Assembly (NCBI GenBank): GCA_018263295.1
Contig: JADFCZ010000060.1
Coordinates: forward strand, 1-33,358
Direction: 5' to 3'
Length of the DNA stretch: 33,358 nucleotides
Source: Conexibacter sp.
GTDB lineage: Bacteria; Actinomycetota; Thermoleophilia; Solirubrobacterales; 70-9
The notes under the pieces were generated by a model that was not told the origin of the DNA, searched no databases, and saw nothing but the letters and a program-made list of their open reading frames with translations. How positions within the stretch are numbered: the stretch's first letter is position 1; every line of letters starts with the position of its first letter. This document shows, one piece after another, positions 14,089 through 22,195 of this stretch. Made by a program: the position numbers and the translations under genes.

Positions 14089-15465
14089 ATGAGGGGGTCG
14101 ATTCCGAGCTGTGCGGCCGCATTCGCCGTGGCGTTGATCGCGGCCTGTCCTTTGGCCACGGCGTCCGCCGGCGAGCCCGAGCGCCCGGCGGCGGCCGTCG
14201 AGCAGCCGAGCTTCCTGCACATCCTCACCGACGATCAGACGATCGACAGCCTCGATCTCATGGCGAAGACGAAGCGGCTTCTCGTTCGCCGTGGCACCCG
14301 ATTCACCGACTACAACACGGTCCAGCCCCTCTGCTGTCCCTCGCGTGCGACCTTCCTGACCGGTCAGTACCCGCACAACCACGGCGTGCTCAGCAATCTG
14401 TTCCCCTACGGGTATGCGGCGATGGACTTCAGCCGAACGCTCTATACGGCGCTCGACGGTGCCGGTTACCGGACGGGCTGGATCGGGAAGGTCCTCAACG
14501 CGGAGGGCGGTGCCGGAATCGAGCCGGCGCCGGGCTTCGACGACTGGCTGGTCCCCCTCCACGCCGAGGAAGGGGCCGACATGTTCGACTACCAGCTCAG
14601 CGACAACGGCGAGATCCGCACCTTCACCGGTGATTACCAGAACTCCGTCTACGCCGATCGCGCCCGCGACTTCATCACCGCCGCCGGTGACCAGCCGTTC
14701 ATTCTGACCCTGTCGGTTCACAGCCCGCATTGGAGCCCGTGCCCCGGCAACATTCGCCAACGCTGTCCGCCACAGCCGGCGCCGCGGGACCTGGGGACGT
14801 TCGCGGGAACGACCTATCCGTTCGGAGCCGACTTCACCGGGAACCGCGCCGCCCGACGCACCGCCAACCGATACTGGCGCCGAGAGCTCGAGTCACTGCA
14901 GTCGGTCGACCGGATCGTCGGGTCTCTCGTCGCCCAGCTGCGCCGGAGCGGCCGCCTCGATGACACCTACGTCATCTTCCAGTCCGACAACGGGATGCTC
15001 CACGGCGAGCACGGCGTCTTCGACAAGAACGTCCCCTGGGACCGCTCCGTACGGGTGCCGCTGGTGATTCGCGGACCCGGTTTCACCGCCGGCGCAAGGC
15101 GCGGGGACCTGACGGCCAACGTCGACGTCCCGGCGACGATCCTCGACGCTGCGGGGGTCTCGCCTCCGCTGCCGCCGGACGGCTACTCGCTGCTCGGCGA
15201 TCACCGCCGCCATGCACTGCTGCTCGAGCGGCTGATCGGATCGCGACGGCCGTCCCACAAACCCGGTGGGCGCCCATGGCTACAGCTCAAGACCTCGGCG
15301 GGATGGGCGTTCTGGCGCGACGAGACCACCGGCCGCCTCCACCTCTACGACCGCGATCTCGACCCGCGCGAGGTGCACAACGTCGCCGCCCGGCACCCGC
15401 AGGTCGTCCGTCGGCTCGAGGCCAGGATGGACGCCGCGGCCGACTGCGCAGACCCCTGCCCCTAG
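14089..15465 (+). CDS. Secreted arylsulfatase-type sulfatase
   Basis: A 458-residue family S1 sulfatase. The formylglycine motif C-C-P-S-R (residues 82-86, Cys82 converted) sits in PLCCPSRATFLTGQYPHNHG. The metal site starts at LTDDQT (Asp48, Asp49), and QSDNGMLHGEHG supplies the later metal residues. The frame opens earlier, but the ATG at 14089 starts a proper signal peptide (about residues 1-28). It ends in either ASA before GE or a possible lipobox IAAC (Cys20). The substrate is unknown; organic sulfate esters outside the cell are likely. No maturase (FGE) gene is in the window. The stop codon lies in a hairpin shared with the convergent S15 gene. Confidence 0.9.
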   Translation: MRGSIPSCAAAFAVALIAACPLATASAGEPERPAAAVEQPSFLHILTDDQTIDSLDLMAKTKRLLVRRGTRFTDYNTVQPLCCPSRATFLTGQYPHNHGVLSNLFPYGYAAMDFSRTLYTALDGAGYRTGWIGKVLNAEGGAGIEPAPGFDDWLVPLHAEEGADMFDYQLSDNGEIRTFTGDYQNSVYADRARDFITAAGDQPFILTLSVHSPHWSPCPGNIRQRCPPQPAPRDLGTFAGTTYPFGADFTGNRAARRTANRYWRRELESLQSVDRIVGSLVAQLRRSGRLDDTYVIFQSDNGMLHGEHGVFDKNVPWDRSVRVPLVIRGPGFTAGARRGDLTANVDVPATILDAAGVSPPLPPDGYSLLGDHRRHALLLERLIGSRRPSHKPGGRPWLQLKTSAGWAFWRDETTGRLHLYDRDLDPREVHNVAARHPQVVRRLEARMDAAADCADPCP

Positions 15466-15480
15466 GCCGGGTTCCGGCCT
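15464..15480. terminator. Hairpin between convergent sulfatase and S15 genes
   Basis: AGGCCGG-GTT-CCGGCCT forms a 7-bp stem with a 3-base loop and overlaps the sulfatase stop codon. It fills half of the 31-base gap between two convergent genes, so it may end transcription from both sides. There is no T-tract. Confidence 0.5.
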
Positions 15481-15496
15481 CGGGTGGCGGGCGGGA

Positions 15497-17728
15497 TCAG
15501 CGCCGGAAGCGCTGGTTGGCGAGCGGCTCGTAGTCGCGGCAGGGCTCGCCGCGCAGGGCCGGGCACTCGGGGAGTGCGGTCGGCGCACCGCCGGGTGTGA
15601 CCGGCAACACCAGCCGGGACGGCTGCTTGCGCGAGTGCGCCACCGCGACCCAGGGCGTCCCGTCGGGAGCGGCGTTCGCGAACGCCCAGATCGGCTGATC
15701 GCCGCCGGGCGCCGAGACGATCACCCGCAGGCGCGAGCCCTCGCGGTAGACGTGACCCTGGTAGTAGAGCGGGATTCGGACCTTGACCCAGCGGCCCTTC
15801 GGAAGGGTCTGGGCGTCGCGCTTGCGGAAGGTCGGCCACGGCTCGGTCAGCGAGCTCTCGGCGGCATCCATCTTCCGCGCGTCGGTCCGCAGCCAGCCGC
15901 CCTGGACGAAGGTCTCCTTGTCGTCGGGCCGAACCTCGGTGACGGTCGCCTGCAGGTCGACGTTCTTGGCCTCCGACCGGACCCAGACCTGGACCTCGCC
16001 GGCGCCGAGCACCGTCGTGTCCTTTTTCAGCGGCCGGCTGACGTAGGAGAGCGCGGTCCCGGCCGGATTCTGGGTCCAGTCGTAGCTCGGGCTGTCCGTC
16101 CAGAGGCCGTTCGTCCCGCTGCCGGTGTCGCCGGTGAAGTCGGTCGGCGGCCGCGCGTCCGGGTCCCAGGTGAACTCGTCGGCCCCGCTGCCCGGCTTGC
16201 CCGCGAGCTTGCCGCCGCCGGCGAGGAACCAGGACTTGGGCTTCATGTTCGCGGGCGGGTAGTCGGAGAAGGAGCGCTCGAAGCCGGGGACCGGCTTGTA
16301 CGGCGACTCGCCGGCGCCGTTGTCGAAGAGGATCCGAACGGGCTTCTGCGCCTCGAACGCCGCCTTCGCCGAGGCGAAGTCGGGCTCCTCCTGGATCGGG
16401 TCGTCGGGCAGGGTCACGCCGGGGACCCCGGTGAACGCCTGGAACAGGACCGGCGCGAGCGCCTTCACGCCCGGGCTCAACTCCGGTTTCTGCTTCGCGA
16501 CGTAAATCTGCAGGAAGTCGTACCAGCGGTTGAAGGTGGTCGGGTCGAGCGAGTCGACGTGAACCCCGTTGGTGAAGGTGAACCACTTCTTCCTGGTCCC
16601 GGTCATCGCGCGCACGAGCGTCGGGCAGTGACCGCCGGTCTGCTCGTCCGTCCACTGGCAGGCCATGAAGACGGGGACGTCGATCTCGTCGACGAACTTC
16701 ACCGGCGAGAGCGGGTCGGCGACCTTCGGCCGGTAGTAGCGGTTCCTGTAGGTCTTGTCGAGGAGGTTGGCCGCCTCGGGATGGAGCTCCTGGTTGTCGG
16801 CACAGACGGTGTCGCCGTCCTGGATCCGTTGCCAGGCCCAGGGCTGCCCGGTCGTCGGCGACGCCGCCTGGGCTTCGTCGACGCGGTCCTGAGCCCAGGC
16901 GAGCGCGAAGCCGGTGTTGAGGATCCCTCCCGGGTAGAGCGTCGTCGAGGAGTTGTCGATCACCGAGAGCGGGGTGATCGCCGCCAGGTGCGGCGGCTGC
17001 GTCGCCGCGACGAAGAGCTGGCTGATGCCGCCGTAGGAGATGCCGAGCATCCCGACCTTGCTTCCGGCCACCCAGTCTTGACGGGCGACGGTCTCGACGA
17101 TGTCGTAGCCGTCGAGGGACTGCAGCGGCTCGAAGTAGTCGAAGGCGCCGCCGGAGCAGCCCGTGCCGCGCATGTTGACGTCGACAACCGCGTAGCCGAG
17201 CGCCTCCGCGACCGGCTGGATCCCGCTCTCGGGGCCGCCCGGACGCGCGTAGCCGTAGCCGGAGTACTCGACCAGCGTCGGGAACGGGCCCGAGCCGGAC
17301 GGCAGATGGACGTTGATCGCGAGCTTCGTGCCGTCGCGGGTCGTGAGGTAGCCGTAACCGTCCTCGAGCGTCTGGTCGTAGATGGACTCGTCGGGCGGCG
17401 CCGATTTGTTGCTGAAGACCCGGAAGGACTCGGTCGTCGTCCCCTCCGAGCGGACGGCGTAGCCGCCGCCGGGCTCGACCTTGCGGAAGACGACGCCGCC
17501 GAGCTCGCCGCCCGAGCGGGTCGCGACGAGGCTGCCGCCCTTGACGAGCTTCACCTCGGCGCCCGGGGTCGCCCCCGTGACCTGGACCTGCTCGGCGCTG
17601 CCGCGGGCCGTCAGCGCCGAGACGCCGGCGTTCGCGTTCGGCGCGACCGCGAGCGCGAGCGCGGCGGCCCCGAGGCCGCCGATCAGCGTGCGGCGGACCC
17701 CACGACGCACTCCCGCGAACCCGCCCAT
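15497..17728 (-). CDS. Secreted CocE/NonD family hydrolase (S15 X-Pro dipeptidyl-peptidase-like)
   Basis: A 743-residue exported alpha/beta hydrolase. The N-terminal RR-TLIGGLGAAALALA, ending NANAG (about residue 35), looks like a Tat-type or Sec signal. A small N-terminal beta domain (about 36-110) precedes the S15 catalytic domain, with the nucleophile in GISYGG (Ser231), a candidate Asp in QWTDEQTGG and a candidate His in NGVHVDS. The C-terminal jelly-roll (X-Pro DPP_C, from about residue 530 on) is recognisable by RLRVIVSAPGGDQP. Members cleave X-Pro peptides, cephalosporin-type acyl esters or cocaine-like esters; the substrate here is unknown. It starts 3 bases after the stop of the copper protein gene, so the two are co-expressed and co-secreted. 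Confidence 0.9.
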   Translation of the reverse strand: MGGFAGVRRGVRRTLIGGLGAAALALAVAPNANAGVSALTARGSAEQVQVTGATPGAEVKLVKGGSLVATRSGGELGGVVFRKVEPGGGYAVRSEGTTTESFRVFSNKSAPPDESIYDQTLEDGYGYLTTRDGTKLAINVHLPSGSGPFPTLVEYSGYGYARPGGPESGIQPVAEALGYAVVDVNMRGTGCSGGAFDYFEPLQSLDGYDIVETVARQDWVAGSKVGMLGISYGGISQLFVAATQPPHLAAITPLSVIDNSSTTLYPGGILNTGFALAWAQDRVDEAQAASPTTGQPWAWQRIQDGDTVCADNQELHPEAANLLDKTYRNRYYRPKVADPLSPVKFVDEIDVPVFMACQWTDEQTGGHCPTLVRAMTGTRKKWFTFTNGVHVDSLDPTTFNRWYDFLQIYVAKQKPELSPGVKALAPVLFQAFTGVPGVTLPDDPIQEEPDFASAKAAFEAQKPVRILFDNGAGESPYKPVPGFERSFSDYPPANMKPKSWFLAGGGKLAGKPGSGADEFTWDPDARPPTDFTGDTGSGTNGLWTDSPSYDWTQNPAGTALSYVSRPLKKDTTVLGAGEVQVWVRSEAKNVDLQATVTEVRPDDKETFVQGGWLRTDARKMDAAESSLTEPWPTFRKRDAQTLPKGRWVKVRIPLYYQGHVYREGSRLRVIVSAPGGDQPIWAFANAAPDGTPWVAVAHSRKQPSRLVLPVTPGGAPTALPECPALRGEPCRDYEPLANQRFRR

Positions 17729-17731
17729 CGG

Positions 17732-19486
17732 TTACTTGACGACCCGGATCGAGCCGCGCATCAGCGGATGGATCCGGCAGAAGTAGGTGTAGGTCGTCGC
17801 CTTCAGCTTCTTCTTCGCGCCGGCCTTGGTCTTGATCACGTCGCGCCTGTTCGGGTTGTAGGTGAGCGGCGGCGTCTCGTAGAAGCTGTCGCCGGACGTC
17901 ACCTCCGAGCTGAAGCCCTTGCCGTAGCCGAGCTGGCCGGAATCGAACTTGATCGGGCCGTTCGCGAGCGGGTATCCGATCCCGGAGCCCTTGTTGCAGG
18001 GGGCCCGGCACGAGGTGATCGAGTGCCACGCCTGCTCCTCGTTCGTCTGAGTCGGGAGCGCGTCGAGGTTGTCGAAGCTGACCGTCTCGCCGGACTCGAT
18101 CGTCGGCGGCTTCATCAGGCTGGTCGGGAACCCGCCGATCGCGGTGAAGCCGCCGGTCAGGTAGTTGAAGCTGCGGATGTCGACGCCGCCGCTCGGCACC
18201 GCGGGACCGCTCTTCAGCTTCCGCGGGTTCGGCAGCTTCAGGTCCTTGCGGGCCTTCGTGTCGATGTTCTCCTTGAGGCGGCCGTGCGTGAGGATCCCGC
18301 CCTCGTCGTACATCGCCTGGACGTCGGCGGCGTCGTCGAACGGGTCCTTCGCGAGCGGATCGTCGTTCCCGCCGGCAACCGCCAGCGGCAGGATTCCCAT
18401 CGACTCGTACCAGGAGGCGCGCTTGACGTCGTAGGTGACGTTGATGAAGACGCGGTCGCCCTGCTCGAGGCTGATCCTCCAGTCGGCGCGCGTGGCCTCC
18501 ATGGCCACGTCCCAGCTCACCGCGCCGGCGGGCTCGTAGTACTTGGCGTCGGACTGGAACAGGTTCTTGACCTCGGACGGGTCGTTGCCCGCGGCCGAGC
18601 CGGCGTCGGCGCCGTCGCGCGCGACCATCAGGGCGACGTTCTCACCACCCGGGTGCAGGTGGCCGGCACCGAAGACGAGCGTGGACCCGCTCGGGTTGGA
18701 CACGGTCCACGACCGGGCGGCGCTGATCTTTCCGGCCTCCTCCGCGTACGCGGGGTCGGAGGGGTTCTGCGCCTCGTCGGGAAACACGAACTTGTCGTCG
18801 CCGTTGGTGTCGTAGCCCTTCTCGGCGTCGAAGACGGGGTAGACCTGGGGTGAGCCCGCCACGTCGAGCCAGCGGACGTTCGTCCCGCGGATGTCGGTCC
18901 GCGCCGGATTCGTCTCCGGGACCCAGTCGATCTCCCAGGTCAGGTAGACCTGACGGTTGTCCGACTGACCGAGGTTGTGGAGCATCTGGTTGATGAACCA
19001 GTTCTGATCGGCGGCGACCTTCTGCCCGTAGCCCTGGGGCATCTTGACCTCAGTCTTCTCCTCGCCCGAGGCGAACGTCGGGTTGCCGTTGAGGGCCCAG
19101 ACGACGTGGTGGAGGTGCAGGTCCCAGACCGACGGGGTGACGAGCTTGCCGCCCGGCTTGATCTCGACCATGCTCGGCTTGAACCGGGTGACGTAGCCCT
19201 GGGCGCTCGACCCGGCATTGAAGACGTCGGCGCTGCCCGGACCGCGGACGACCTCGGCGTGCGGGCAGGTCTTGGTCGTCGCGAAGTCGTTGATGTTCTG
19301 ACCGGGATGGATGTCGATCGCATCGGTCCGGCACGAGTAGGTGGTCATGTCGGGATAACTCGCCGGCTGCAGGATCGGGTCGCCGGCGCTGGCCGGCGCG
19401 GCCACCACCAACGCGACGAACGCCGCCATGGCGGCAGCGATGAACGGCCTACCCGGAACGAGCCTCTCCCAGTTCATGCCCGCCAT
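17732..19486 (-). CDS. Secreted PHM-like type II copper protein with C-terminal cupredoxin domain
   Basis: A 584-residue exported protein (signal to about residue 34, PASAG). I see two copper-like modules. Residues about 85-370 resemble the peptidylglycine alpha-hydroxylating/dopamine beta-monooxygenase fold: D-L-H-L-H-H (His126-His127), MLHNLG (His170), GHLHPGG (His276, His278) and a later YESM (Met363) fall in the order of the CuH and CuM ligands. Residues about 455-584 look like a type 1 cupredoxin: His488, then C-R-I-H-P-L-M (Cys570, His573, Met576), with amicyanin-like spacing. Extra cysteines (52, 74, 493, 497) suggest disulfides. ATG 19484-19486 is used; ATG 19475-19477 is an alternative. 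It is followed closely by the S15 hydrolase. Substrate and activity are unknown. Confidence 0.75.
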   Translation of the reverse strand: MAGMNWERLVPGRPFIAAAMAAFVALVVAAPASAGDPILQPASYPDMTTYSCRTDAIDIHPGQNINDFATTKTCPHAEVVRGPGSADVFNAGSSAQGYVTRFKPSMVEIKPGGKLVTPSVWDLHLHHVVWALNGNPTFASGEEKTEVKMPQGYGQKVAADQNWFINQMLHNLGQSDNRQVYLTWEIDWVPETNPARTDIRGTNVRWLDVAGSPQVYPVFDAEKGYDTNGDDKFVFPDEAQNPSDPAYAEEAGKISAARSWTVSNPSGSTLVFGAGHLHPGGENVALMVARDGADAGSAAGNDPSEVKNLFQSDAKYYEPAGAVSWDVAMEATRADWRISLEQGDRVFINVTYDVKRASWYESMGILPLAVAGGNDDPLAKDPFDDAADVQAMYDEGGILTHGRLKENIDTKARKDLKLPNPRKLKSGPAVPSGGVDIRSFNYLTGGFTAIGGFPTSLMKPPTIESGETVSFDNLDALPTQTNEEQAWHSITSCRAPCNKGSGIGYPLANGPIKFDSGQLGYGKGFSSEVTSGDSFYETPPLTYNPNRRDVIKTKAGAKKKLKATTYTYFCRIHPLMRGSIRVVK

Positions 19487-19514
19487 TCTTGCGCATCGGA
19501 CGGTCGGGCGGCGC

Positions 19515-19535
19515 CGGTTGCCTCCGGGTCAACCG
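19515..19535 (-). terminator. Hairpin downstream of the por operon
   Basis: CGGTTG and CAACCG are separated by 9 bases and lie 14 bases beyond the stop of the GltD-like gene, before the co-directional copper-protein gene. It may end or attenuate the por transcript. No T-tract follows, so the call is weak. Confidence 0.35.
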
Positions 19536-19548
19536 CAGGGGATGAATC

Positions 19549-21180
19549 TCAGATGTCCTCCGGGACCATCTGAATCGCCCCGCTCGGGCACTCCGCGACG
19601 CAGAGCCCGCAGCCCTTGCAGAAGTCGAGATCGATCTCGTAGCGCTCGCCCGGACGGCCCAGTTTGATCACTGCGTTGTCGGGACAGACGCCGAAGCAGT
19701 TGTCGCACGAGAAGCAGTTCCCGCACGACATGCAACGTCGCGCTTCGAACAGGGCCGTCGACGCGTCATGGCCGGCCACCACCTCGTCGAAGTTGCTCTG
19801 GCGGCGGACCGCGTCGAGCCGGGGACGGTGGGTGCGGGAGGCGTCGGCGTAGTACCAGGTGTTGAGCGTCTCGAACGAGGCGAGCGCGGGCTCGGCGCCG
19901 GCCTCGGGCTCGGCGCCGCGCAGCCAGGCGTCGATGCCCTCGGCCGCCCGGCGGCCGTGCCCGACCGCGACCGTGACCGAACGCTCCGCGGGGACCATGT
20001 CGCCGCCGGCGAAGATCCCCGGCCTACCGGTCATCAGGTTGGGGCCGACGGCGACGACGCCGTCGTCGACCTCGATCCCGGGAACGCCCTCGACCAGCGA
20101 CAGGTCGCAGTCCTGGCCGAGCGCGAGCACGACGGAGTCGGCCTCGAGCTCGTCGAACTCGCCGGTCGGCTGCGGGAAGCCGGTGGCGTCGAGCTCCATC
20201 CGCTCGATCACGAGCCGGCCCTCGTCGGCGCGCTTGATCGTCGAGAGCCAGCGCATCAGCACGCCCTCCTCGGCCGCCTCCTCCACCTCGACGTCGTGCG
20301 CCGGCATCTGCTCGCGGGTCCGCCGGTAGACGACGACAGCGTCGGAGGCGCCGAGCCGCTTCGCGGTCCGGGCAGCGTCCATCGCCGTGTCGCCGCCGCC
20401 GTAGACGGCGACGGTCCGGCCCAGCAGCGGCCTCTCCCCCGCCTCGACGCCGTGCAGCATCGAGACCGCGTCGAGGACGTGCGCGGCGGACCCGGCCGGG
20501 ATGTAGGCGCGCTTGCCGATCTGGGCGCCCACCGCGAGGAATGCCGCATCGAAGCCCTCGGCGAGAGCGGCCTCCGCGTCGGTGACGGTCGCCCCGGTCT
20601 CGAGCTCGACGCCGAGGTCCAGGATCCGCGCGACCTCGGCGTCGAGGACCTCGCGCGGCAGCCGGTAGCGGGGGATGCCCCAGCGCATCATCCCGCCGCT
20701 CTCCGGGCCCGCCTCGCGGATCGTGACGGCATGGCCGCGGCGGCGGAGGAAGTACGCAGCGGCGAGACCGGAGGGGCCGGCGCCGGCGATGAGGACCCGC
20801 TTACCGGTGTCGGGCGCGGGCCCCGGCAGCGTCCAGCCGCGCTCGATGCCGGCATCGCCGAGGAACCGCTCGACCGAGTTGATCCCGACCGCCTCGTCGA
20901 GCTGCCCGCGGTTGCAGGCGGTCTCGCACGGGTGGTAACAGACCCGGCCCATGATCGCCGGGAACGGGTTGTCCTCGACGATCCGGCGCCACGCTCGCTC
21001 GTAGCCCTCGCCGCCCTCCTCGGCTTCGTACAGCCACTCCTGCACCGCCTCGCCGGCCGGGCAGGCGTTGTTGCAGGGAGGCAGCCGGTCGATGTAGACC
21101 GCTCGCTCGGTGCGCCAGCTACCGGTCTTGTTGGCGAGGCTCGAGCCGACGTCGAGCGTGATGGCGAAGGGCTTCTCCAT
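19549..21180 (-). CDS. GltD-like FAD/NAD(P) oxidoreductase with C-terminal ferredoxin clusters, POR partner
   Basis: A 543-residue flavoprotein. N-terminal cysteines (PPCNNACPAGEAV, RVCYHPCETACNRG) form the GltD-type Fe-S domain. FAD binds at VLIAGAGPSGLAAAYFLRRRGH and a second Rossmann motif is VAVYGGGDTAMDAARTAK. The C-terminal 65 residues hold two 4Fe-4S motifs (CMSCGNCFSC-type and FCKGCGLCVAECPSG), matching a POR delta ferredoxin. I infer that it carries electrons between NAD(P)H and the pyruvate oxidoreductase encoded just upstream (TGATG overlap with porB). The start ATG 21178-21180 is fixed by that overlap, although the frame is open further. The glutaminase-bearing large subunit of glutamate synthase is absent here, so GltD is not its likely role. 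Confidence 0.85.
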   Translation of the reverse strand: MEKPFAITLDVGSSLANKTGSWRTERAVYIDRLPPCNNACPAGEAVQEWLYEAEEGGEGYERAWRRIVEDNPFPAIMGRVCYHPCETACNRGQLDEAVGINSVERFLGDAGIERGWTLPGPAPDTGKRVLIAGAGPSGLAAAYFLRRRGHAVTIREAGPESGGMMRWGIPRYRLPREVLDAEVARILDLGVELETGATVTDAEAALAEGFDAAFLAVGAQIGKRAYIPAGSAAHVLDAVSMLHGVEAGERPLLGRTVAVYGGGDTAMDAARTAKRLGASDAVVVYRRTREQMPAHDVEVEEAAEEGVLMRWLSTIKRADEGRLVIERMELDATGFPQPTGEFDELEADSVVLALGQDCDLSLVEGVPGIEVDDGVVAVGPNLMTGRPGIFAGGDMVPAERSVTVAVGHGRRAAEGIDAWLRGAEPEAGAEPALASFETLNTWYYADASRTHRPRLDAVRRQSNFDEVVAGHDASTALFEARRCMSCGNCFSCDNCFGVCPDNAVIKLGRPGERYEIDLDFCKGCGLCVAECPSGAIQMVPEDI

Positions 21181-22184
21181 CACGGCCCCTCCGCTCCGGC
21201 GAGCAGGCCGAAGCGAGCGATGTTGCGGTCGGCGCCCGCCTGGATCCGCTCGATCACCTCGCTGTTCTCGGTCGGTGCGAACAGGTGGGCGAAGCGCTTC
21301 TGCCGTTGCAGGTACTCGGTGACCGGCTGCCGGCGGCGGATCGGCGAGACCGCGGTCACCTCGCCGTGCTCGGCCTCGAAGACCGGGAACAGACCCGTCT
21401 CCTTGGCCAGCCGGGCGAGCAGGATCGTGTCCTCGGACGCCGAGCCCCAGCCGAGCGGGCAGGGCACGAACGCGTGGATGTAGCGGGCGCCGCGCATCCC
21501 CATCGCGCGCTCGACCTTCGCCTCGAGGTCCCGCGGCTCGGCGACGGTGGCGGTCGCGACGTACGGGATCCCGTGCGCCATCGCGATCGCCGGCACGTCC
21601 TTGCCCTGGCCGAAGACGTTCCCCGGCTCGGCGCCGACGGGCTTCGTGTTGGCGGTGCGGGCCGCCGGCGGAGTCGCGCCGGAGCGCTGGACGCCGGTGT
21701 TCATGTAGCCCTGGTTGTCGTAACAGATAAACAGCACGTCGTCGTTGCGCTCGAACATCCCCGAGAGGCAGGCGAAGCCGATGTCGACCGTGCCGCCGTC
21801 GCCCGCCTGGCCGACCACGCGGACGTCCTCGCGGCCCTTCGCCTTCATCGCCGCGGCCATCCCGGCGGCCACGGCCGGGGCGTTGCCGAACAGCGAGTGG
21901 ACCCACGGCAGCCGCCACGACGACTCCGGGAATGGCGTCGAGAAGACCTCGAGGCACCCGGTCGCGTTCGCGGCGATCATCCTGCCCCCGCTCGCCCGCA
22001 TCGCTGCGTCGAGCGCGTAGCGGGCACCGAGCGCCTCGCCGCAGCCGCGACAGGCGCGATGGCCGGAGGTCAGGGTGTTCGAGCGGTCCATGCGCGCCTG
22101 GACCGAGCGCTCCTCGGGGTCGAGGAGGCGGTTGCCGATCACGAACGTGCCGGCCTGATAACCCTTGATCTGCTGCTCGGCCAT
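21180..22184 (-). CDS. porB: Pyruvate:ferredoxin oxidoreductase beta subunit
   Basis: A 334-residue TPP-binding beta subunit. The Fe-S cysteines include CRGCGEAL, ATGCLEV and VPCPLGWG. The TPP/Mg site is GQAGDGGTVDIGF followed by CYDNQGYMNTGVQRSGATP, a sequence typical of pyruvate-specific members. The enzyme interconverts pyruvate + CoA with acetyl-CoA + CO2 using ferredoxin. The ATG at 22182-22184 begins the domain, after an 11-base gap from porA; the frame extends upstream without homology. Its stop couples to the flavoprotein start. All known POR subunits are cytoplasmic and usually oxygen-sensitive, which is notable in a group often considered aerobic. Confidence 0.92.
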   Translation of the reverse strand: MAEQQIKGYQAGTFVIGNRLLDPEERSVQARMDRSNTLTSGHRACRGCGEALGARYALDAAMRASGGRMIAANATGCLEVFSTPFPESSWRLPWVHSLFGNAPAVAAGMAAAMKAKGREDVRVVGQAGDGGTVDIGFACLSGMFERNDDVLFICYDNQGYMNTGVQRSGATPPAARTANTKPVGAEPGNVFGQGKDVPAIAMAHGIPYVATATVAEPRDLEAKVERAMGMRGARYIHAFVPCPLGWGSASEDTILLARLAKETGLFPVFEAEHGEVTAVSPIRRRQPVTEYLQRQKRFAHLFAPTENSEVIERIQAGADRNIARFGLLAGAEGP

Positions 22185-22195
22185 CTCCCGCCCCC

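Noticed and set aside
15266-18853. Very long plus-strand open frame (1195 codons) across the S15 and copper-protein genes
   Set aside because: It is antisense to two well-supported genes, rich in Arg/Val/Asp/Gly with no motif, as expected from third-position GC bias.
19549-21180. Annotation as glutamate synthase small subunit (gltD)
   Set aside because: The extra C-terminal ferredoxin clusters, the overlap with porB and the absence of gltB point to a POR partner.
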